This document shows positions 1 to 10,330 of a stretch of 64,000 bases of DNA, piece by piece (within the stretch, counting starts at the first letter, position 1; each line of letters opens with the position of its first letter). A model generated the notes under the pieces. That model did no database searches. It had not been told where the DNA came from and was given only the letters and a program-made list of their open reading frames with translations. The position numbers and the translations under genes were made by a program. Source of the stretch: Pseudomonas sp. PICF141 (lineage in GTDB: Bacteria; Pseudomonadota; Gammaproteobacteria; Pseudomonadales; Pseudomonadaceae); contig NZ_MUNM01000020.1 in the NCBI RefSeq assembly GCF_002286815.1, positions 35,173-99,172 on the forward strand, read 5' to 3'.

Positions 1-1
1 C

Positions 2-1861
2 GACGACCGTCGTCAGTCCGGCTTCCTGCCGCCGACGGTGGGCACCGGCAGCGATACCGGCTTCCTGCTCGTTACCCCGTATTACTTCAACCTGGCACCG
101 AACTACGACGCCACGTTGTACCCGCGTTACATGAGCAAGCGTGGCCTGTTGATGGAAGGCGAATTCCGCTACCTGACCAAGTCCAGCGAAGGTCAGTTCG
201 GCGCCGCGTACCTCAACGACGAGAATGACGATCGCAAGCTGCAGACCGACTACGAAGAAACCCGCTACATGTACAACTGGCAGCACAAGGGTGGCCTGGA
301 CTCGCGCGTAATGACTCAGGTCGATTACACCAAGATCAGCGATCCGTATTACTTCCAGGACCTGCAGACTGATCAGATCGGTGTGAAAAGTGCCGACTTC
401 GTGAATCAGCAGGGTTCTGTCACCTATCGTGGCGACAGTTATACCGCTCGCTTGAATGCCCAGGCTTATCAGCTGGCAACCGTTTCGAACATCACGCCGT
501 ATGATCGTTTGCCGCAGATCACCTTCAATGGTCAGCTGCCGTATCATCCGCAAGGTCTGGATTTCGATTACGAGACTGAAATCGTCCGGTTCGACCGCGA
601 CTTGAAAAATGGCAACTTCGTTAACGAAGATGGCACCGTCGAACCGCGTCTTGATAACAACGTGACCGGCCTGGCTCGCGCCACCGGCGACCGTTTGAAT
701 CTCAAGCCAGGTGTCAGCCTGCCGTTGAACTGGACCTATGGCTTCCTAAAGCCATCGCTCAAGTATCAGTACACCCAGTACCAACTGGATCTGGACGGCA
801 AAGGTAAAAGCGACATCGCGCTGCAGGATGCAGAGGCGGACCGTGTCAATGGTACGTTCAGCAGCAATCAAAACCGTGGCGTACCCATTGCCAGTATCGA
901 CAGCGGCCTGTATTTCGATCGCAATACCCAATGGTTCGGCAAAAACTATCGCCAGACCCTGGAACCTCGCCTGTTTTACCTCTATGTACCCGAGGAAGAC
1001 CAGGAAGACATTCCGGTATTCGACACAGGCGAATACACCTTCAACTACGCCTCGCTGTTCCGCGACAACCGCTTCTCCGGCTCCGACCGTGTCGGCGACG
1101 AGAACAAACTGTCGCTGGGCGTGACCAACCGCTGGATTGAAGACAACGGCTTCGAACGTCAACGCATTAGCGTCGGCCAGGCCTTCTACTTCAAGGACCG
1201 CGAAGTACAGTTGCCAGGTATCGATGCGAAAACCCGCGACGACGCAAAATCCAGTGTTTCGCCTTATGCGCTGGAATACGAATACCGCTGGAACCGCGAT
1301 TGGCGCACCACCGCCGATTACAACTGGGACCCGGACAGCCGCAGCCCTCGCTCGGGCAGCGCGATGTTCCACTACCAGCCTGAAGACAACCCGAACAAGG
1401 TCATCAACGCCGGTTATCGCTATCGCAATGACCAGGTTCGTTATGACCAGAACACCGGCAAATGGTCGGTGGGCGGCGGTGACTACGGCACTCCGGGCAC
1501 TCCCGGCTACGTGAAGGACTACTACAAGATCGAGCAGCACGACTTCTCGGTGATCTGGCCGATCGTGCCGCAGTGGAACGCTATCAGCCGCTGGCAGTAT
1601 GACTACAACCGCAACCGTACTCTGGAAGCCTTCGGTGGTTTCGAATACGACAACTGCTGCTGGAAATTGCGCCTGATCAACCGTTACTGGGTCAGCTATG
1701 ACGAGTTCAGTCAGAACGCCCCGGAAAACGAAAAAGGCGACCACGGCGTCTTCCTCCAAATTGTTCTGAAGGGACTCGGCGGCCTCACCGGCGCCAAGGT
1801 AGAGAGCTTCCTCGACAAAGGCATCCAAGGTTATCGTGAACGTGAAGACCAAGCTTTCTGA
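2..1861 (+). CDS. lptD: LPS-assembly protein LptD, 3' part (5' end outside window)
   Basis: Outer-membrane beta-barrel of the Lpt machine that inserts lipopolysaccharide into the outer leaflet, working with the lipoprotein LptE. The open frame runs in from the window edge. About 620 residues are present, against roughly 900 for Pseudomonas LptD, so the N-terminal jellyroll domain is missing here. The visible part is rich in alternating aromatic and charged beta strands, and near the end carries the adjacent cysteines of the motif [16 protein letters not shown]. Those cysteines are the family's C-terminal disulfide partners. surA starts inside its last codons (26-base overlap), which suggests co-transcription and translational coupling of two outer-membrane biogenesis factors. 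Identification is confident; the start cannot be seen. Confidence 0.95.
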   Translation, partial: DDRRQSGFLPPTVGTGSDTGFLLVTPYYFNLAPNYDATLYPRYMSKRGLLMEGEFRYLTKSSEGQFGAAYLNDENDDRKLQTDYEETRYMYNWQHKGGLDSRVMTQVDYTKISDPYYFQDLQTDQIGVKSADFVNQQGSVTYRGDSYTARLNAQAYQLATVSNITPYDRLPQITFNGQLPYHPQGLDFDYETEIVRFDRDLKNGNFVNEDGTVEPRLDNNVTGLARATGDRLNLKPGVSLPLNWTYGFLKPSLKYQYTQYQLDLDGKGKSDIALQDAEADRVNGTFSSNQNRGVPIASIDSGLYFDRNTQWFGKNYRQTLEPRLFYLYVPEEDQEDIPVFDTGEYTFNYASLFRDNRFSGSDRVGDENKLSLGVTNRWIEDNGFERQRISVGQAFYFKDREVQLPGIDAKTRDDAKSSVSPYALEYEYRWNRDWRTTADYNWDPDSRSPRSGSAMFHYQPEDNPNKVINAGYRYRNDQVRYDQNTGKWSVGGGDYGTPGTPGYVKDYYKIEQHDFSVIWPIVPQWNAISRWQYDYNRNRTLEAFGGFEYDNCCWKLRLINRYWVSYDEFSQNAPENEKGDHGVFLQIVLKGLGGLTGAKVESFLDKGIQGYREREDQAF

Positions 1862-3158
1862 TTGTCTGCGCCCGCTGCTGCTGGGCGCGCTGTTCCTGGG
1901 TACTGCGGCCAACGCCGCGGTACAGTCCATCGATAAAGTGGTGGCCATCGTCGACAACGACGTGGTCATGCAGAGCCAACTGGACCAGCGTGTTCGTGAA
2001 GTTCAGCAAACCATCGCCAAGCGCGGTGCCGCCGTACCACCTGCGGGCGTACTGGATCAGCAGGTGCTCGAGCGCCTGATCGTCGAAAACCTGCAATTGC
2101 AGATCGGCGAGCGTTCCGGCATTCGCATTACCGATGAAGAACTGAACCAGGCAGTCGGCACCATTGCCCAGCGCAACAACATGTCGATCGATCAGTTCCG
2201 CGCCGCCTTGTCTCGCGACGGCCTGTCTTATGACGACGCTCGTGACCAGATCCGCCGCGAAATGATCATCAGCCGTGTGCGTCAGCGCCGGGTGGCCGAG
2301 CGTATCCAGGTGTCCGAGCAGGAAGTGAAGAACTTCCTGGCGTCCGACCTGGGCAAGATGCAACTGTCCGAAGAGTTCCGTCTGGCCAACATCCTGATTC
2401 CTACCCCGGAAAGCGCCAACTCCGACGCGATTCAGAATGCAGCCAAACAAGCCGACGCGGTGTACCAGCAGCTCAAGCAAGGCGCTGATTTCGGTCAGTT
2501 GGCGATCGCCAGATCCGCCAGCGAAACCGCGCTGGAAGGCGGCGACATGGGCTGGCGTAAAGCCGCCCAACTGCCACCTCCGTTCGATCGCCTGCTGAGC
2601 ACCATGTCTGTTGGCGACATCACCCAGCCTATGCGTACACCGGGCGGCTTCATCATTTTGAAGATCCTCGACAAGCGTGGCGGCGAGACCCAGGTGCGTG
2701 ACGAAGTGCACGTGCGTCACATCCTGGTCAAACCAAGCCCGATCCGCGACGAAGCAAAAACCAAGGCTCTGGCTGATTCGCTCTATTCCCGTATCGAAGC
2801 AGGCGAAGATTTCGGCGAGCTGGCGAAAAGTTTCTCGGAAGATCCGGGTTCCGCCCTCAATGGTGGCGACCTGAACTGGATCGACCCGAATGCACTGGTA
2901 CCGGAATTCCGCGAAGTGATGGCCAAGACACCACAAGGTCAGCTGTCCAAGCCATTCCAGACTCAATATGGCTGGCACGTTCTGGAAGTCCTTGGTCGCC
3001 GCGCTACCGACAGCACCACCCAGGCCCGTGAACAACAAGCGATGACCGTACTGCGTAACCGCAAATACGACGAAGAGCTGCAAACCTGGCTGCGTCAGAT
3101 CCGTGACGAAGCGTATGTAGAAATCAAGCTCCCTGGCGCAGACCAGGCAACGCAGTGA
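1836..3158 (+). CDS. surA: Periplasmic chaperone / peptidyl-prolyl isomerase SurA
   Basis: Chaperone that escorts outer-membrane proteins, LptD included, across the periplasm to the BAM complex. The 440-residue product starts with GTG and has a signal peptide (charged MNVKTK, hydrophobic [14 protein letters not shown], cleavage near residue 27). An N-terminal SurA domain follows, then two parvulin domains at about 175-275 and 285-385, each with the GGDMGW / GGDLNW type signature. The GTG at 1836 gives a proper signal peptide; a GTG six bases downstream is a possible alternative. The stop overlaps the pdxA start by four bases (GTGA). Confidence 0.95.
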   Translation: MNVKTKLSDCLRPLLLGALFLGTAANAAVQSIDKVVAIVDNDVVMQSQLDQRVREVQQTIAKRGAAVPPAGVLDQQVLERLIVENLQLQIGERSGIRITDEELNQAVGTIAQRNNMSIDQFRAALSRDGLSYDDARDQIRREMIISRVRQRRVAERIQVSEQEVKNFLASDLGKMQLSEEFRLANILIPTPESANSDAIQNAAKQADAVYQQLKQGADFGQLAIARSASETALEGGDMGWRKAAQLPPPFDRLLSTMSVGDITQPMRTPGGFIILKILDKRGGETQVRDEVHVRHILVKPSPIRDEAKTKALADSLYSRIEAGEDFGELAKSFSEDPGSALNGGDLNWIDPNALVPEFREVMAKTPQGQLSKPFQTQYGWHVLEVLGRRATDSTTQAREQQAMTVLRNRKYDEELQTWLRQIRDEAYVEIKLPGADQATQ

Positions 3159-4144
3159 AACCCAAGCGTTTCGCGTTGACCCCCGGCGAACCGGCCGGCA
3201 TAGGTCCCGACCTGTGCCTGCTGCTCGCCTCGCAAGCTCAGCCACATCCCCTGATTGCCATTACCAGCCGCGACCTGCTCATCGAGCGGGCCGCGCAGCT
3301 GGGCGTGGTTGTTGATCTGCTGCCGGTAACACCCGACAGCTGGCCGGACGTTCCCGCACCCGCCAACAGCCTGTATGTGTGGGATACGCCGCTTAGCGCC
3401 AAGGTCACCGCCGGGCACCTGGACAAGGCCAATGCGGCTTTCGTTCTGGAAACCCTCACGCGTGCTGGCCAGGGCTGCCTCGACGGGCATTTCGCCGGCA
3501 TGATCACCGCCCCCGTGCATAAGGGTGTGATCAATGAATCCGGGATCGCCTTTTCCGGGCACACGGAATTTCTCGCAGACCTGACTCATACCGCGCAAGT
3601 GGTGATGATGCTCGCCACCCGCGGTTTGCGCGTGGCATTGGTCACCACTCACCTGCCCCTTCGCGAGATTGCCGATGCAATCACACCGGAGCGCCTGGAG
3701 CGGGTCACGCGGATTCTGCACGCCGACCTGCAAGAAAAATTCGGCATCGCCCAGCCGCGCATCCTGGTTTGCGGACTCAACCCGCACGCCGGTGAAGGCG
3801 GTCATCTGGGCCATGAAGAAATCGACATCATCGAACCTACATTAGAGCGCCTGCGCGGCGAGGGCATGGACCTTCGCGGCCCCCTGCCCGCCGACACTCT
3901 GTTTACCCCAAAATATCTGGAGCACTGCGACGCAGTGCTGGCGATGTACCACGACCAGGGCCTGCCCGTGCTGAAATACAAAGGCTTCGGCGCGGCAGTC
4001 AACGTGACCCTCGGGTTGCCGATCATCCGCACTTCGGTCGACCACGGCACCGCCCTGGATCTGGCCGGCAGCGGCAAAATCGATACCGGCAGCCTGCAAG
4101 TCGCCCTGGAAACCGCCTACCAGATGGCCGAGACCCGTTTATGA
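3155..4144 (+). CDS. pdxA: 4-hydroxythreonine-4-phosphate dehydrogenase
   Basis: Oxidises 4-phosphohydroxy-L-threonine in the DXP-dependent pathway to pyridoxal 5'-phosphate, in the cytosol. The 329 residues match the family length. They begin [17 protein letters not shown] and contain the metal-binding motif [10 protein letters not shown], the segment [11 protein letters not shown] and [12 protein letters not shown]. The start codon is GTG, overlapping the surA stop by four bases; the stop overlaps rsmA as ATGA. Translation of surA, pdxA and rsmA is thus coupled. No anomalies seen. Confidence 0.95.
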   Translation: MKPKRFALTPGEPAGIGPDLCLLLASQAQPHPLIAITSRDLLIERAAQLGVVVDLLPVTPDSWPDVPAPANSLYVWDTPLSAKVTAGHLDKANAAFVLETLTRAGQGCLDGHFAGMITAPVHKGVINESGIAFSGHTEFLADLTHTAQVVMMLATRGLRVALVTTHLPLREIADAITPERLERVTRILHADLQEKFGIAQPRILVCGLNPHAGEGGHLGHEEIDIIEPTLERLRGEGMDLRGPLPADTLFTPKYLEHCDAVLAMYHDQGLPVLKYKGFGAAVNVTLGLPIIRTSVDHGTALDLAGSGKIDTGSLQVALETAYQMAETRL

Positions 4145-4959
4145 CCGAGCATTACCAACACCGGGCGCGCAAGCGCTTCGGCCAGAACTTCCTGCACGAT
4201 GCCGGCGTCATCGACCGCATCCTGCGTTCCATTCACGCCAAACCTGAAGACCGTCTGCTGGAAATCGGTCCGGGCCAGGGCGCATTGACCCAAGGCCTGC
4301 TCAACAGCGGCGCCCAACTGGACGTGGTGGAGCTGGACAAGGACCTGATCCCGATCCTCAACCAGCAGTTCGCCAGCAAGAGCAACTTCCACCTGCATCA
4401 GGGCGACGCACTGAAGTTCGACTTCAACAGCCTGGACGCCGCGCCGAACAGCCTGCGAGTGGTCGGCAACCTGCCGTACAACATCTCTACCCCGCTGATT
4501 TTTCATCTGCTGCACAACGCAAGCCTGATTCGTGACATGCACTTCATGCTGCAAAAAGAAGTGGTCGAGCGTCTGGCGGCGGGACCTGGCGGCGGTGACT
4601 GGGGTCGCCTGTCGATCATGGTTCAGTACCATTGCCGGGTCGAGCATCTGTTCAACGTCGGCCCGGGGGCATTCAATCCGCCGCCGAAAGTCGACTCGGC
4701 CATCGTGCGCCTGGTGCCTCACGCGGTACTTCCGCATCCAGCCAAAGATCACAAACTGCTGGAGCGCATCGTGCGCGAAGCCTTCAACCAGCGCCGTAAA
4801 ACCCTGCGCAACACGCTGAAATTGTTGCTGAGCAACGCTGAAATCGAAGCCGCCGGCGTCGATGGCAGCCTACGTCCCGAGCAGCTCGATCTGGCGGCCT
4901 TCGTTCGCCTGGCCGACAAGCTCAGCGAACAAGCCCTGCACAAGCCTGCCACCGACTGA
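4141..4959 (+). CDS. rsmA: 16S rRNA (adenine-N6,N6)-dimethyltransferase RsmA/KsgA
   Basis: Dimethylates two adjacent adenines in the 3'-terminal hairpin of 16S rRNA during 30S maturation. The 272-residue protein has the SAM-binding motif [11 protein letters not shown] (about residues 41-51) and the catalytic motif NLPYNIST (about residues 110-117) expected for an N6-adenine methyltransferase. The C-terminal helical domain carries [10 protein letters not shown]. The ATG overlaps the pdxA stop (ATGA). Downstream lies a 115-base gap with an inverted repeat before apaG. Confidence 0.96.
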   Translation: MTEHYQHRARKRFGQNFLHDAGVIDRILRSIHAKPEDRLLEIGPGQGALTQGLLNSGAQLDVVELDKDLIPILNQQFASKSNFHLHQGDALKFDFNSLDAAPNSLRVVGNLPYNISTPLIFHLLHNASLIRDMHFMLQKEVVERLAAGPGGGDWGRLSIMVQYHCRVEHLFNVGPGAFNPPPKVDSAIVRLVPHAVLPHPAKDHKLLERIVREAFNQRRKTLRNTLKLLLSNAEIEAAGVDGSLRPEQLDLAAFVRLADKLSEQALHKPATD

Positions 4960-4973
4960 CAGGCGATGAGCGC

Positions 4974-5010
4974 TATCGGGTAGGACGCCACTCTGGTTTA
5001 CTACCCGATA
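4974..5010. repeat. Inverted repeat between rsmA and apaG
   Basis: Ten-base arms TATCGGGTAG and CTACCCGATA separated by 17 bases, 15 bases after the rsmA stop. No T-run follows, so it does not look like a plain intrinsic terminator. It may be a processing or attenuation hairpin, or an operator, in front of apaGH. Confidence 0.55.
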
Positions 5011-5074
5011 CTTGGCCTAGACTGAGTTCTATCAGCTATGCCCCGCGTCCCGCTTCGTTTCTAAGGCCTTTTGC

Positions 5075-5455
5075 ATGTCCGATCCTCGTTATCAGGTCGA
5101 CGTCAGCGTCGTCACCCGCTATCTGGCAGAACAATCGCAACCCGAGCAAAATCGCTTTGCCTTCGCCTACACCATCACCGTACAGAACAATGGCCTGGTG
5201 CCCGCCAAACTGCTTTCACGGCATTGGGTGATCACCGACGGTGACGGGCATGTCGAGGAGGTTCGTGGTGCAGGCGTCGTCGGCCAGCAGCCGTTGATCG
5301 ACGTGGGCAAAAGCCACACCTACAGCAGCGGCACCGTCATGACCTCCAAGGTCGGCACGATGCAGGGCACGTATGAGATGGTCGCCGCGGACGGTAAACA
5401 TTTCGACGCCGTCATCGCTCCGTTTCGCCTGGCCGTACCCGGAGCCTTGCACTGA
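5075..5455 (+). CDS. apaG: ApaG protein (Co2+/Mg2+ efflux-associated, DUF525)
   Basis: Small cytosolic beta-sandwich protein (FnIII-like ApaG domain) found beside ApaH in many proteobacteria. The biochemical role is poorly defined. The 126 residues include the family core [22 protein letters not shown] and the glycine-rich turn GAGVVGQQP, followed by YSSGTVM and MQGTYEMV. The stop shares a base with the apaH start (TGATG), so the two are co-translated. Start ATG is the first in frame after the rsmA gap. Confidence 0.95.
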   Translation: MSDPRYQVDVSVVTRYLAEQSQPEQNRFAFAYTITVQNNGLVPAKLLSRHWVITDGDGHVEEVRGAGVVGQQPLIDVGKSHTYSSGTVMTSKVGTMQGTYEMVAADGKHFDAVIAPFRLAVPGALH

Positions 5456-6336
5456 TGGCAACGTATGCCATCGGCGACTTGCAAGGCTGCCTTGAGCCAC
5501 TGCAATGCCTGCTCAAGCAAGTCGCTTTCGACCCGGCAAAGGATCGCTTGTGGCTGGTGGGCGACCTCATCAACCGTGGCCCACAGTCGCTGGAGACCTT
5601 GCGCTTCCTTTATAGCATCCGCGAATCGCTGATCTGTGTACTCGGCAACCATGACCTGCATTTGCTGGCGGTCGGGCAAAACATCGAACGCCTGAAGAAG
5701 GCCGACACGCTGCGCGAGATTCTTGAAGCACCCGATTGCGGGGAGCTGCTGGAGTGGGTTCGCCAACAAAAGCTCATGCATTACGACGAGCAGCGCGATA
5801 TCGCCCTGGTCCATGCCGGCATTCCGCCTCAATGGTCGCTGCGCAAAGCCTTGAAGTGCGCCGCCGAAGTCGAAGACGCCCTGCACGATGACAGTCGCTT
5901 CGCGCCTTACCTTGACGGCATGTACGGCAATGAACCGGTGAAATGGGACAACGACCTCAAAGGCGCGGCCCGCCTGAGGGTCATCACCAATTATTTCACC
6001 CGGATGCGTTTTTGCACCAGCGACGGCAAACTCGACCTCAAGGGCAAGGAAGGCATTGACACCGCACCGCCGGGTTATGCGCCATGGTTTGCCCACAAGG
6101 AACGCAAGACCAAAGGCCTGAAGATCATCTTTGGCCATTGGGCGGCGCTCGAAGGCCAATGCAATGAGCCAGGCCTGTTTGCGCTCGACACCGGTTGCGT
6201 CTGGGGTGGCGCCATGACCCTGATGAACGTCGACACCGGCGAGCGCCTGCAATGTAAATGTGACGCCCGGGGCAATACCCGGCCGCCGGTCGCCGCCTCT
6301 ATCCCCGAACAAACGTCAGCCAACGCCCCGCGCTAG
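5455..6336 (+). CDS. apaH: Symmetrical bis(5'-nucleosyl)-tetraphosphatase
   Basis: Hydrolyses Ap4A to two ADP (and decaps Np4-capped RNA in other bacteria), limiting alarmone build-up. The 293-residue protein has the metallophosphatase motifs [19 protein letters not shown] and LGNHDLHLL at the N terminus, and FGHWAALEG and LDTGCVWGG near the end. All metal ligands expected of the PPP-like family are visible. It overlaps apaG by one base, and glpE follows 33 bases later. Confidence 0.96.
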   Translation: MATYAIGDLQGCLEPLQCLLKQVAFDPAKDRLWLVGDLINRGPQSLETLRFLYSIRESLICVLGNHDLHLLAVGQNIERLKKADTLREILEAPDCGELLEWVRQQKLMHYDEQRDIALVHAGIPPQWSLRKALKCAAEVEDALHDDSRFAPYLDGMYGNEPVKWDNDLKGAARLRVITNYFTRMRFCTSDGKLDLKGKEGIDTAPPGYAPWFAHKERKTKGLKIIFGHWAALEGQCNEPGLFALDTGCVWGGAMTLMNVDTGERLQCKCDARGNTRPPVAASIPEQTSANAPR

Positions 6337-6369
6337 ACTGCGCATTCAGCCGAGCCACAGGAGCCCGCC

Positions 6370-6699
6370 ATGAGCGAATTCAAACGTATCCCCCCAGAAC
6401 AGGCCCAAGCCTTGCGCGAACAAGGCGCGGTGGTGGTCGATGTCCGTGACCCGGCAACGTTTGCCGCACTGCACATCGCAGGATCCAAGCATCTGGATAA
6501 TCATTCCCTGCATGCGTTCATTCAAGGCGCCGACCTGGACGCGCCGACGGTAGTGGTCTGCTATCACGGTAATTCCAGCCAGGGCGCGGCGGCCTATCTG
6601 ATCAGCCAGGGCTTCTCCGACGTCTACAGCATGGATGGCGGTTTCGAACTGTGGCGTACGACTTATCCTTCGGAAACGGCGCAAGGCACTTCCGAATAA
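6370..6699 (+). CDS. glpE: Thiosulfate sulfurtransferase GlpE (single-domain rhodanese)
   Basis: Transfers sulfane sulfur from thiosulfate to cyanide or thioredoxin-type acceptors. The 109 residues form one rhodanese domain. The active-site loop is CYHGNSS with Cys64 as the persulfide-carrying residue, and [11 protein letters not shown] opens the domain. It is the last gene of the lptD-glpE run. Despite the gene name it is not linked to a glp operon here. A GC-rich hairpin lies just after the stop but its T-run is on the 5' side. Confidence 0.93.
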   Translation: MSEFKRIPPEQAQALREQGAVVVDVRDPATFAALHIAGSKHLDNHSLHAFIQGADLDAPTVVVCYHGNSSQGAAAYLISQGFSDVYSMDGGFELWRTTYPSETAQGTSE

Positions 6700-6996
6700 T
6701 TTTTTTCAATGCGCGCAAGCCCCGGTCCCCGCGGGCTAGCGCGGTGACAGACGAACGGTCTGCCACAACTTATTACGCATCTTGCATTTCCCTTCCAAAT
6801 TCCCAACTATCCTTAAGCGCAGGCCATCCAAAACAGGGGAGAGCCGGTACACCGGCGCACGGGTCATCGGGAGTAGCTTTCGGAGTTGTCATCTCCGGGA
6901 GAGTTCTGGGGGGTAAACAGCAACTGCCTGTTCGGTTGCTGCCAGCATCGACTGAGTGATCCGGCGTCGGCTCCACGTATCGAGCGAGGTGACGTC
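6700..6996 (+). promoter_or_regulatory. glpE-prkA intergenic: sigma-S-like promoter and long prkA leader
   Basis: The 297 bases contain no gene. At 6807-6816 CTATCCTTAA differs at one position from the sigma-38 extended -10 consensus CTATACTTAA, which would leave a leader of about 175 bases before the prkA start. A hairpin with arms CGCGC..GCCC / GGGC..GCGCG lies at 6712-6743. RpoS control of this operon type is known from E. coli yeaGH. The promoter itself is inferred from the match only. Confidence 0.5.
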
Positions 6997-8919
6997 ATGA
7001 GTATCTTTAGCCACTTCCAACAACGCTTCGAGTCCACGCGCCAGGAAGAACTCTCGCTGCAAGAGTATCTGGAACTGTGCAAAAAGGACCGCAGCGCCTA
7101 CGTTTCCGCCGCCGAGCGTCTCTTGCTGGCTATCGGAGAACCGGAGCTGCTCGACACCTCGACCAACTCGAGACTGTCGCGAATCTTTTCCAACAAGGTG
7201 ATCCGCCGCTATCCGGCCTTTGAAGACTTCCACGGGATGGAAGAATGCATCGACCAGATCGTGTCGTATTTCCGCCATGCGGCCCAGGGTCTGGAAGAGA
7301 AGAAACAGATCCTCTACCTGCTCGGCCCTGTCGGTGGCGGTAAGTCGTCCCTGGCCGAAAAACTCAAACAATTGATCGAGAAAGTGCCCTTCTATGCCAT
7401 TAAGGGCTCGCCGGTTTTCGAGTCGCCCCTGGGTCTGTTCAACGCCACTGAAGATGGCGCGATCCTCGAGGAAGACTTCGGCATTCCCCGGCGCTATCTC
7501 AATACCATCATGTCGCCATGGGCTACCAAGCGCCTGGCCGAATTCGGCGGCGACATCAGCCAGTTCCGCGTGGTGAAACTCTATCCATCGATCCTCAACC
7601 AGATCGCGGTAGCGAAAACCGAACCGGGCGATGAAAACAACCAGGACATCTCGGCGCTGGTAGGTAAGGTCGATATTCGCAAACTGGAAGAGTTCCCGCA
7701 GAACGACGCCGATGCCTATAGCTATTCGGGGGCGCTGTGCCGGGCCAACCAGGGCTTGATGGAATTCGTCGAAATGTTCAAGGCACCGATCAAGGTGCTG
7801 CACCCATTGCTGACAGCCACCCAGGAAGGCAACTACAACAGTACCGAAGGTTTGGGGGCGATTCCGTTTACCGGGATCCTGCTGGCCCACTCCAACGAAT
7901 CGGAATGGCACACCTTCCGCAACAACAAGAACAACGAAGCATTCATCGACCGGATCTATATCGTCAAGGTACCGTACTGCCTGCGCGTCAGCGACGAGGT
8001 GAAGATCTACGACAAACTTCTGTTCAACAGCTCATTGGCCAAGGCCCATTGCGCGCCCGATACCCTGAAAATGCTCGCGCAGTTCACCGTGCTCTCGCGC
8101 CTCAAGGAGCCGGAAAACTCCAACATCTATTCCAAGATGCGTGTGTATGACGGCGAAAACCTCAAGGACACCGATCCGAAGGCCAAGTCGATCCAGGAAT
8201 ACCGCGACGCAGCGGGTGTCGACGAAGGCATGAACGGTCTGTCGACCCGCTTCGCCTTCAAGATTCTGTCGAAGGTCTTCAACTTCGATCCGCACGAAAT
8301 CGCCGCCAACCCGGTACATCTGCTTTACGTACTGGAACAGCAGATCGAACAGGAACAGTTCCAGGCAGAGACCCGCGAACGCTATCTGCGCTTCCTGAAG
8401 GAGTATCTGGCACCGCGTTATATCGAATTCATCGGCAAGGAGATCCAGACTGCCTATCTCGAGTCTTACAGCGAGTACGGCCAGAACATCTTCGATCGCT
8501 ACGTGCTGTACGCCGACTTCTGGATTCAGGATCAGGAGTACCGCGATCCGGAAACCGGCGAGATCCTCAACCGGGTAGCCCTGAACGAAGAACTGGAGAA
8601 AATCGAAAAACCGGCCGGCATCAGCAATCCGAAGGATTTCCGCAACGAAATCGTCAACTTCGTACTGCGCGCGCGAGCCAACAACAACGGCAAGAACCCA
8701 ACCTGGCTCAGCTACGAAAAACTGCGGGTGGTCATCGAGAAGAAAATGTTCTCCAACACCGAAGACTTGCTGCCGGTCATCAGCTTCAACGCCAAGGCCA
8801 GCAAAGAGGACCAGCAGAAGCACAACGACTTCGTCACACGGATGGTCGAGCGGGGCTACACCGACAAACAGGTACGACTGCTGTCCGAGTGGTACTTGCG
8901 GGTCAGGAAATCCCAGTGA
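6997..8919 (+). CDS. prkA: PrkA family serine protein kinase (YeaG)
   Basis: AAA+ domain serine kinase of the PrkA/YeaG family, linked to nutrient-limitation stress. The 640-residue protein starts at ATG 6997 (MSIFSHFQQRF) behind GCGAGGTGACGTC. An upstream in-frame start at 6886 would add an unconserved tail. Walker A is GPVGGGKSS at about residue 111, and the C-terminal half carries the PrkA kinase-like domain. yeaH and spoVR follow on the same strand, the conserved three-gene stress unit. A 139-base gap with a repeat separates it from yeaH. Confidence 0.94.
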   Translation: MSIFSHFQQRFESTRQEELSLQEYLELCKKDRSAYVSAAERLLLAIGEPELLDTSTNSRLSRIFSNKVIRRYPAFEDFHGMEECIDQIVSYFRHAAQGLEEKKQILYLLGPVGGGKSSLAEKLKQLIEKVPFYAIKGSPVFESPLGLFNATEDGAILEEDFGIPRRYLNTIMSPWATKRLAEFGGDISQFRVVKLYPSILNQIAVAKTEPGDENNQDISALVGKVDIRKLEEFPQNDADAYSYSGALCRANQGLMEFVEMFKAPIKVLHPLLTATQEGNYNSTEGLGAIPFTGILLAHSNESEWHTFRNNKNNEAFIDRIYIVKVPYCLRVSDEVKIYDKLLFNSSLAKAHCAPDTLKMLAQFTVLSRLKEPENSNIYSKMRVYDGENLKDTDPKAKSIQEYRDAAGVDEGMNGLSTRFAFKILSKVFNFDPHEIAANPVHLLYVLEQQIEQEQFQAETRERYLRFLKEYLAPRYIEFIGKEIQTAYLESYSEYGQNIFDRYVLYADFWIQDQEYRDPETGEILNRVALNEELEKIEKPAGISNPKDFRNEIVNFVLRARANNNGKNPTWLSYEKLRVVIEKKMFSNTEDLLPVISFNAKASKEDQQKHNDFVTRMVERGYTDKQVRLLSEWYLRVRKSQ

Positions 8920-8922
8920 GGC

Positions 8923-9021
8923 AGCTGCAAGCGGCAGGCTACAAGCCTCAAGCACACCGTATGGGCGCTTGAGGCCCTGTTTCGTGGCTCTGCTTGCTTT
9001 GAAAGCTTCGAGCTTGCAGCT
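8923..9021. repeat. Nested inverted repeat between prkA and yeaH
   Basis: Outer arms AGCTGCAAGC (8923-8932) and GCTTGCAGCT (9012-9021), inner arms GCCTCAAGC (8945-8953) and GCTTGAGGC (8967-8975). The composition resembles the CTTGCAGCTT-type dispersed repeats of Pseudomonas. In an RNA it would fold as a long stem and could stabilise or separate the prkA part of the message. Confidence 0.7.
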
Positions 9022-9058
9022 TGAAGCTTGTTACTGGTAGCTGCCCGGAGGGCTCCCT

Positions 9059-10330
9059 ATGAGCTATGTGATCGACCGACGTCTCAATGGCAAGAACAAG
9101 AGCACGGTAAACCGTCAGCGGTTTCTGCGGCGCTACCGTGATCACATCAAAAAGGCTGTCGAAGAGGCGGTCAGCCGGCGTTCCATCACCGATATGGAGC
9201 ACGGCGAGCAGATCAGCATTCCCGGTCGCGACATCGACGAGCCGGTGCTTCACCACGGTCGTGGCGGCAAGCAAACCATCGTGCACCCCGGCAACAAGGA
9301 ATTCACCAGCGGTGAGCACATTGCCCGCCCGCCAGGAGGAGGCGGCGGCAGAGGCCCTGGCAAGGCCGGTAACACCGGCGAAGGGATGGACGAGTTCGTC
9401 TTCCAGATTACCCAGGAGGAATTCCTCGAATTCATGTTCGAGGACCTTGAACTGCCTAACCTGGTAAAACGCCACCTGACCGGTACCGACACCTTCAAGA
9501 CCGTACGCGCCGGTATCAGCAACGAAGGCAACCCGTCACGTATCAACATTATCCGTACGCTGCGTTCGGCCCATGCCCGGCGCATTGCCTTGTCCGGCAG
9601 CAGCCGGGCGAAGCTGCGCGAAGCCAAAGAGGAACTGCTGCGGCTGAAACGGGAAGAACCGGACAACTTCGGCGATATCCAGGACCTCGAAGCAGAAATC
9701 GAGAAACTCAGTGCGCGCATTCACCGAGTGCCATTTCTCGACACCTTCGACCTCAAGTACAACCTGCTGATCAAGCAGCCGAACCCTAGCTCCAAAGCAG
9801 TAATGTTTTGCTTGATGGACGTATCCGGCTCCATGACCCAGGCGACCAAGGACATCGCCAAACGCTTCTTCATCCTGCTGTACCTGTTCCTCAAGCGGAA
9901 CTACGACAAAATCGACGTTGTATTCATTCGCCACCACACCAGCGCCCGCGAAGTGGATGAGGAGGAGTTTTTCTATTCTCGGGAAACCGGCGGCACGATC
10001 GTCTCCAGCGCCTTGAAACTGATGCAAGAGATCATGGCCGAGCGTTATCCGAGCAACGAATGGAATATCTATGCCGCCCAAGCGTCAGACGGCGACAACT
10101 GGAACGACGATTCGCCGATCTGCCGCGACATCCTGATCAATCAGATCATGCCGTACGTGCAGTACTACACTTATGTTGAGATTACCCCGCGCGAACATCA
10201 GGCCCTGTGGTTCGAATACGAACGCATCGCCGAAGCCTTCTCTGACACTTTTGCCCAGCAGCAACTGGTCTCGGCCGGGGATATCTATCCGGTCTTTCGT
10301 GAACTCTTCCAGCGCAGGTTAGTGACATGA
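9059..10330 (+). CDS. yeaH: YeaH/YhbH family protein (DUF444)
   Basis: Partner of the PrkA kinase in a conserved stress operon; molecular function unknown. The 423 residues start [22 protein letters not shown] Gly-rich stretch ([17 protein letters not shown]) lies at about 98-115. From about residue 250 there is a von Willebrand A-like fold with a MIDAS-type DVSGSM followed by [10 protein letters not shown]. SpoVR starts inside its stop (ATGA), so the two are coupled. Confidence 0.93.
   Translation: MSYVIDRRLNGKNKSTVNRQRFLRRYRDHIKKAVEEAVSRRSITDMEHGEQISIPGRDIDEPVLHHGRGGKQTIVHPGNKEFTSGEHIARPPGGGGGRGPGKAGNTGEGMDEFVFQITQEEFLEFMFEDLELPNLVKRHLTGTDTFKTVRAGISNEGNPSRINIIRTLRSAHARRIALSGSSRAKLREAKEELLRLKREEPDNFGDIQDLEAEIEKLSARIHRVPFLDTFDLKYNLLIKQPNPSSKAVMFCLMDVSGSMTQATKDIAKRFFILLYLFLKRNYDKIDVVFIRHHTSAREVDEEEFFYSRETGGTIVSSALKLMQEIMAERYPSNEWNIYAAQASDGDNWNDDSPICRDILINQIMPYVQYYTYVEITPREHQALWFEYERIAEAFSDTFAQQQLVSAGDIYPVFRELFQRRLVT

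Noticed and set aside
6701..6743. Intrinsic terminator after glpE
   Set aside because: The run of T lies before the hairpin on the plus strand, so the order is wrong for a plus-strand terminator.
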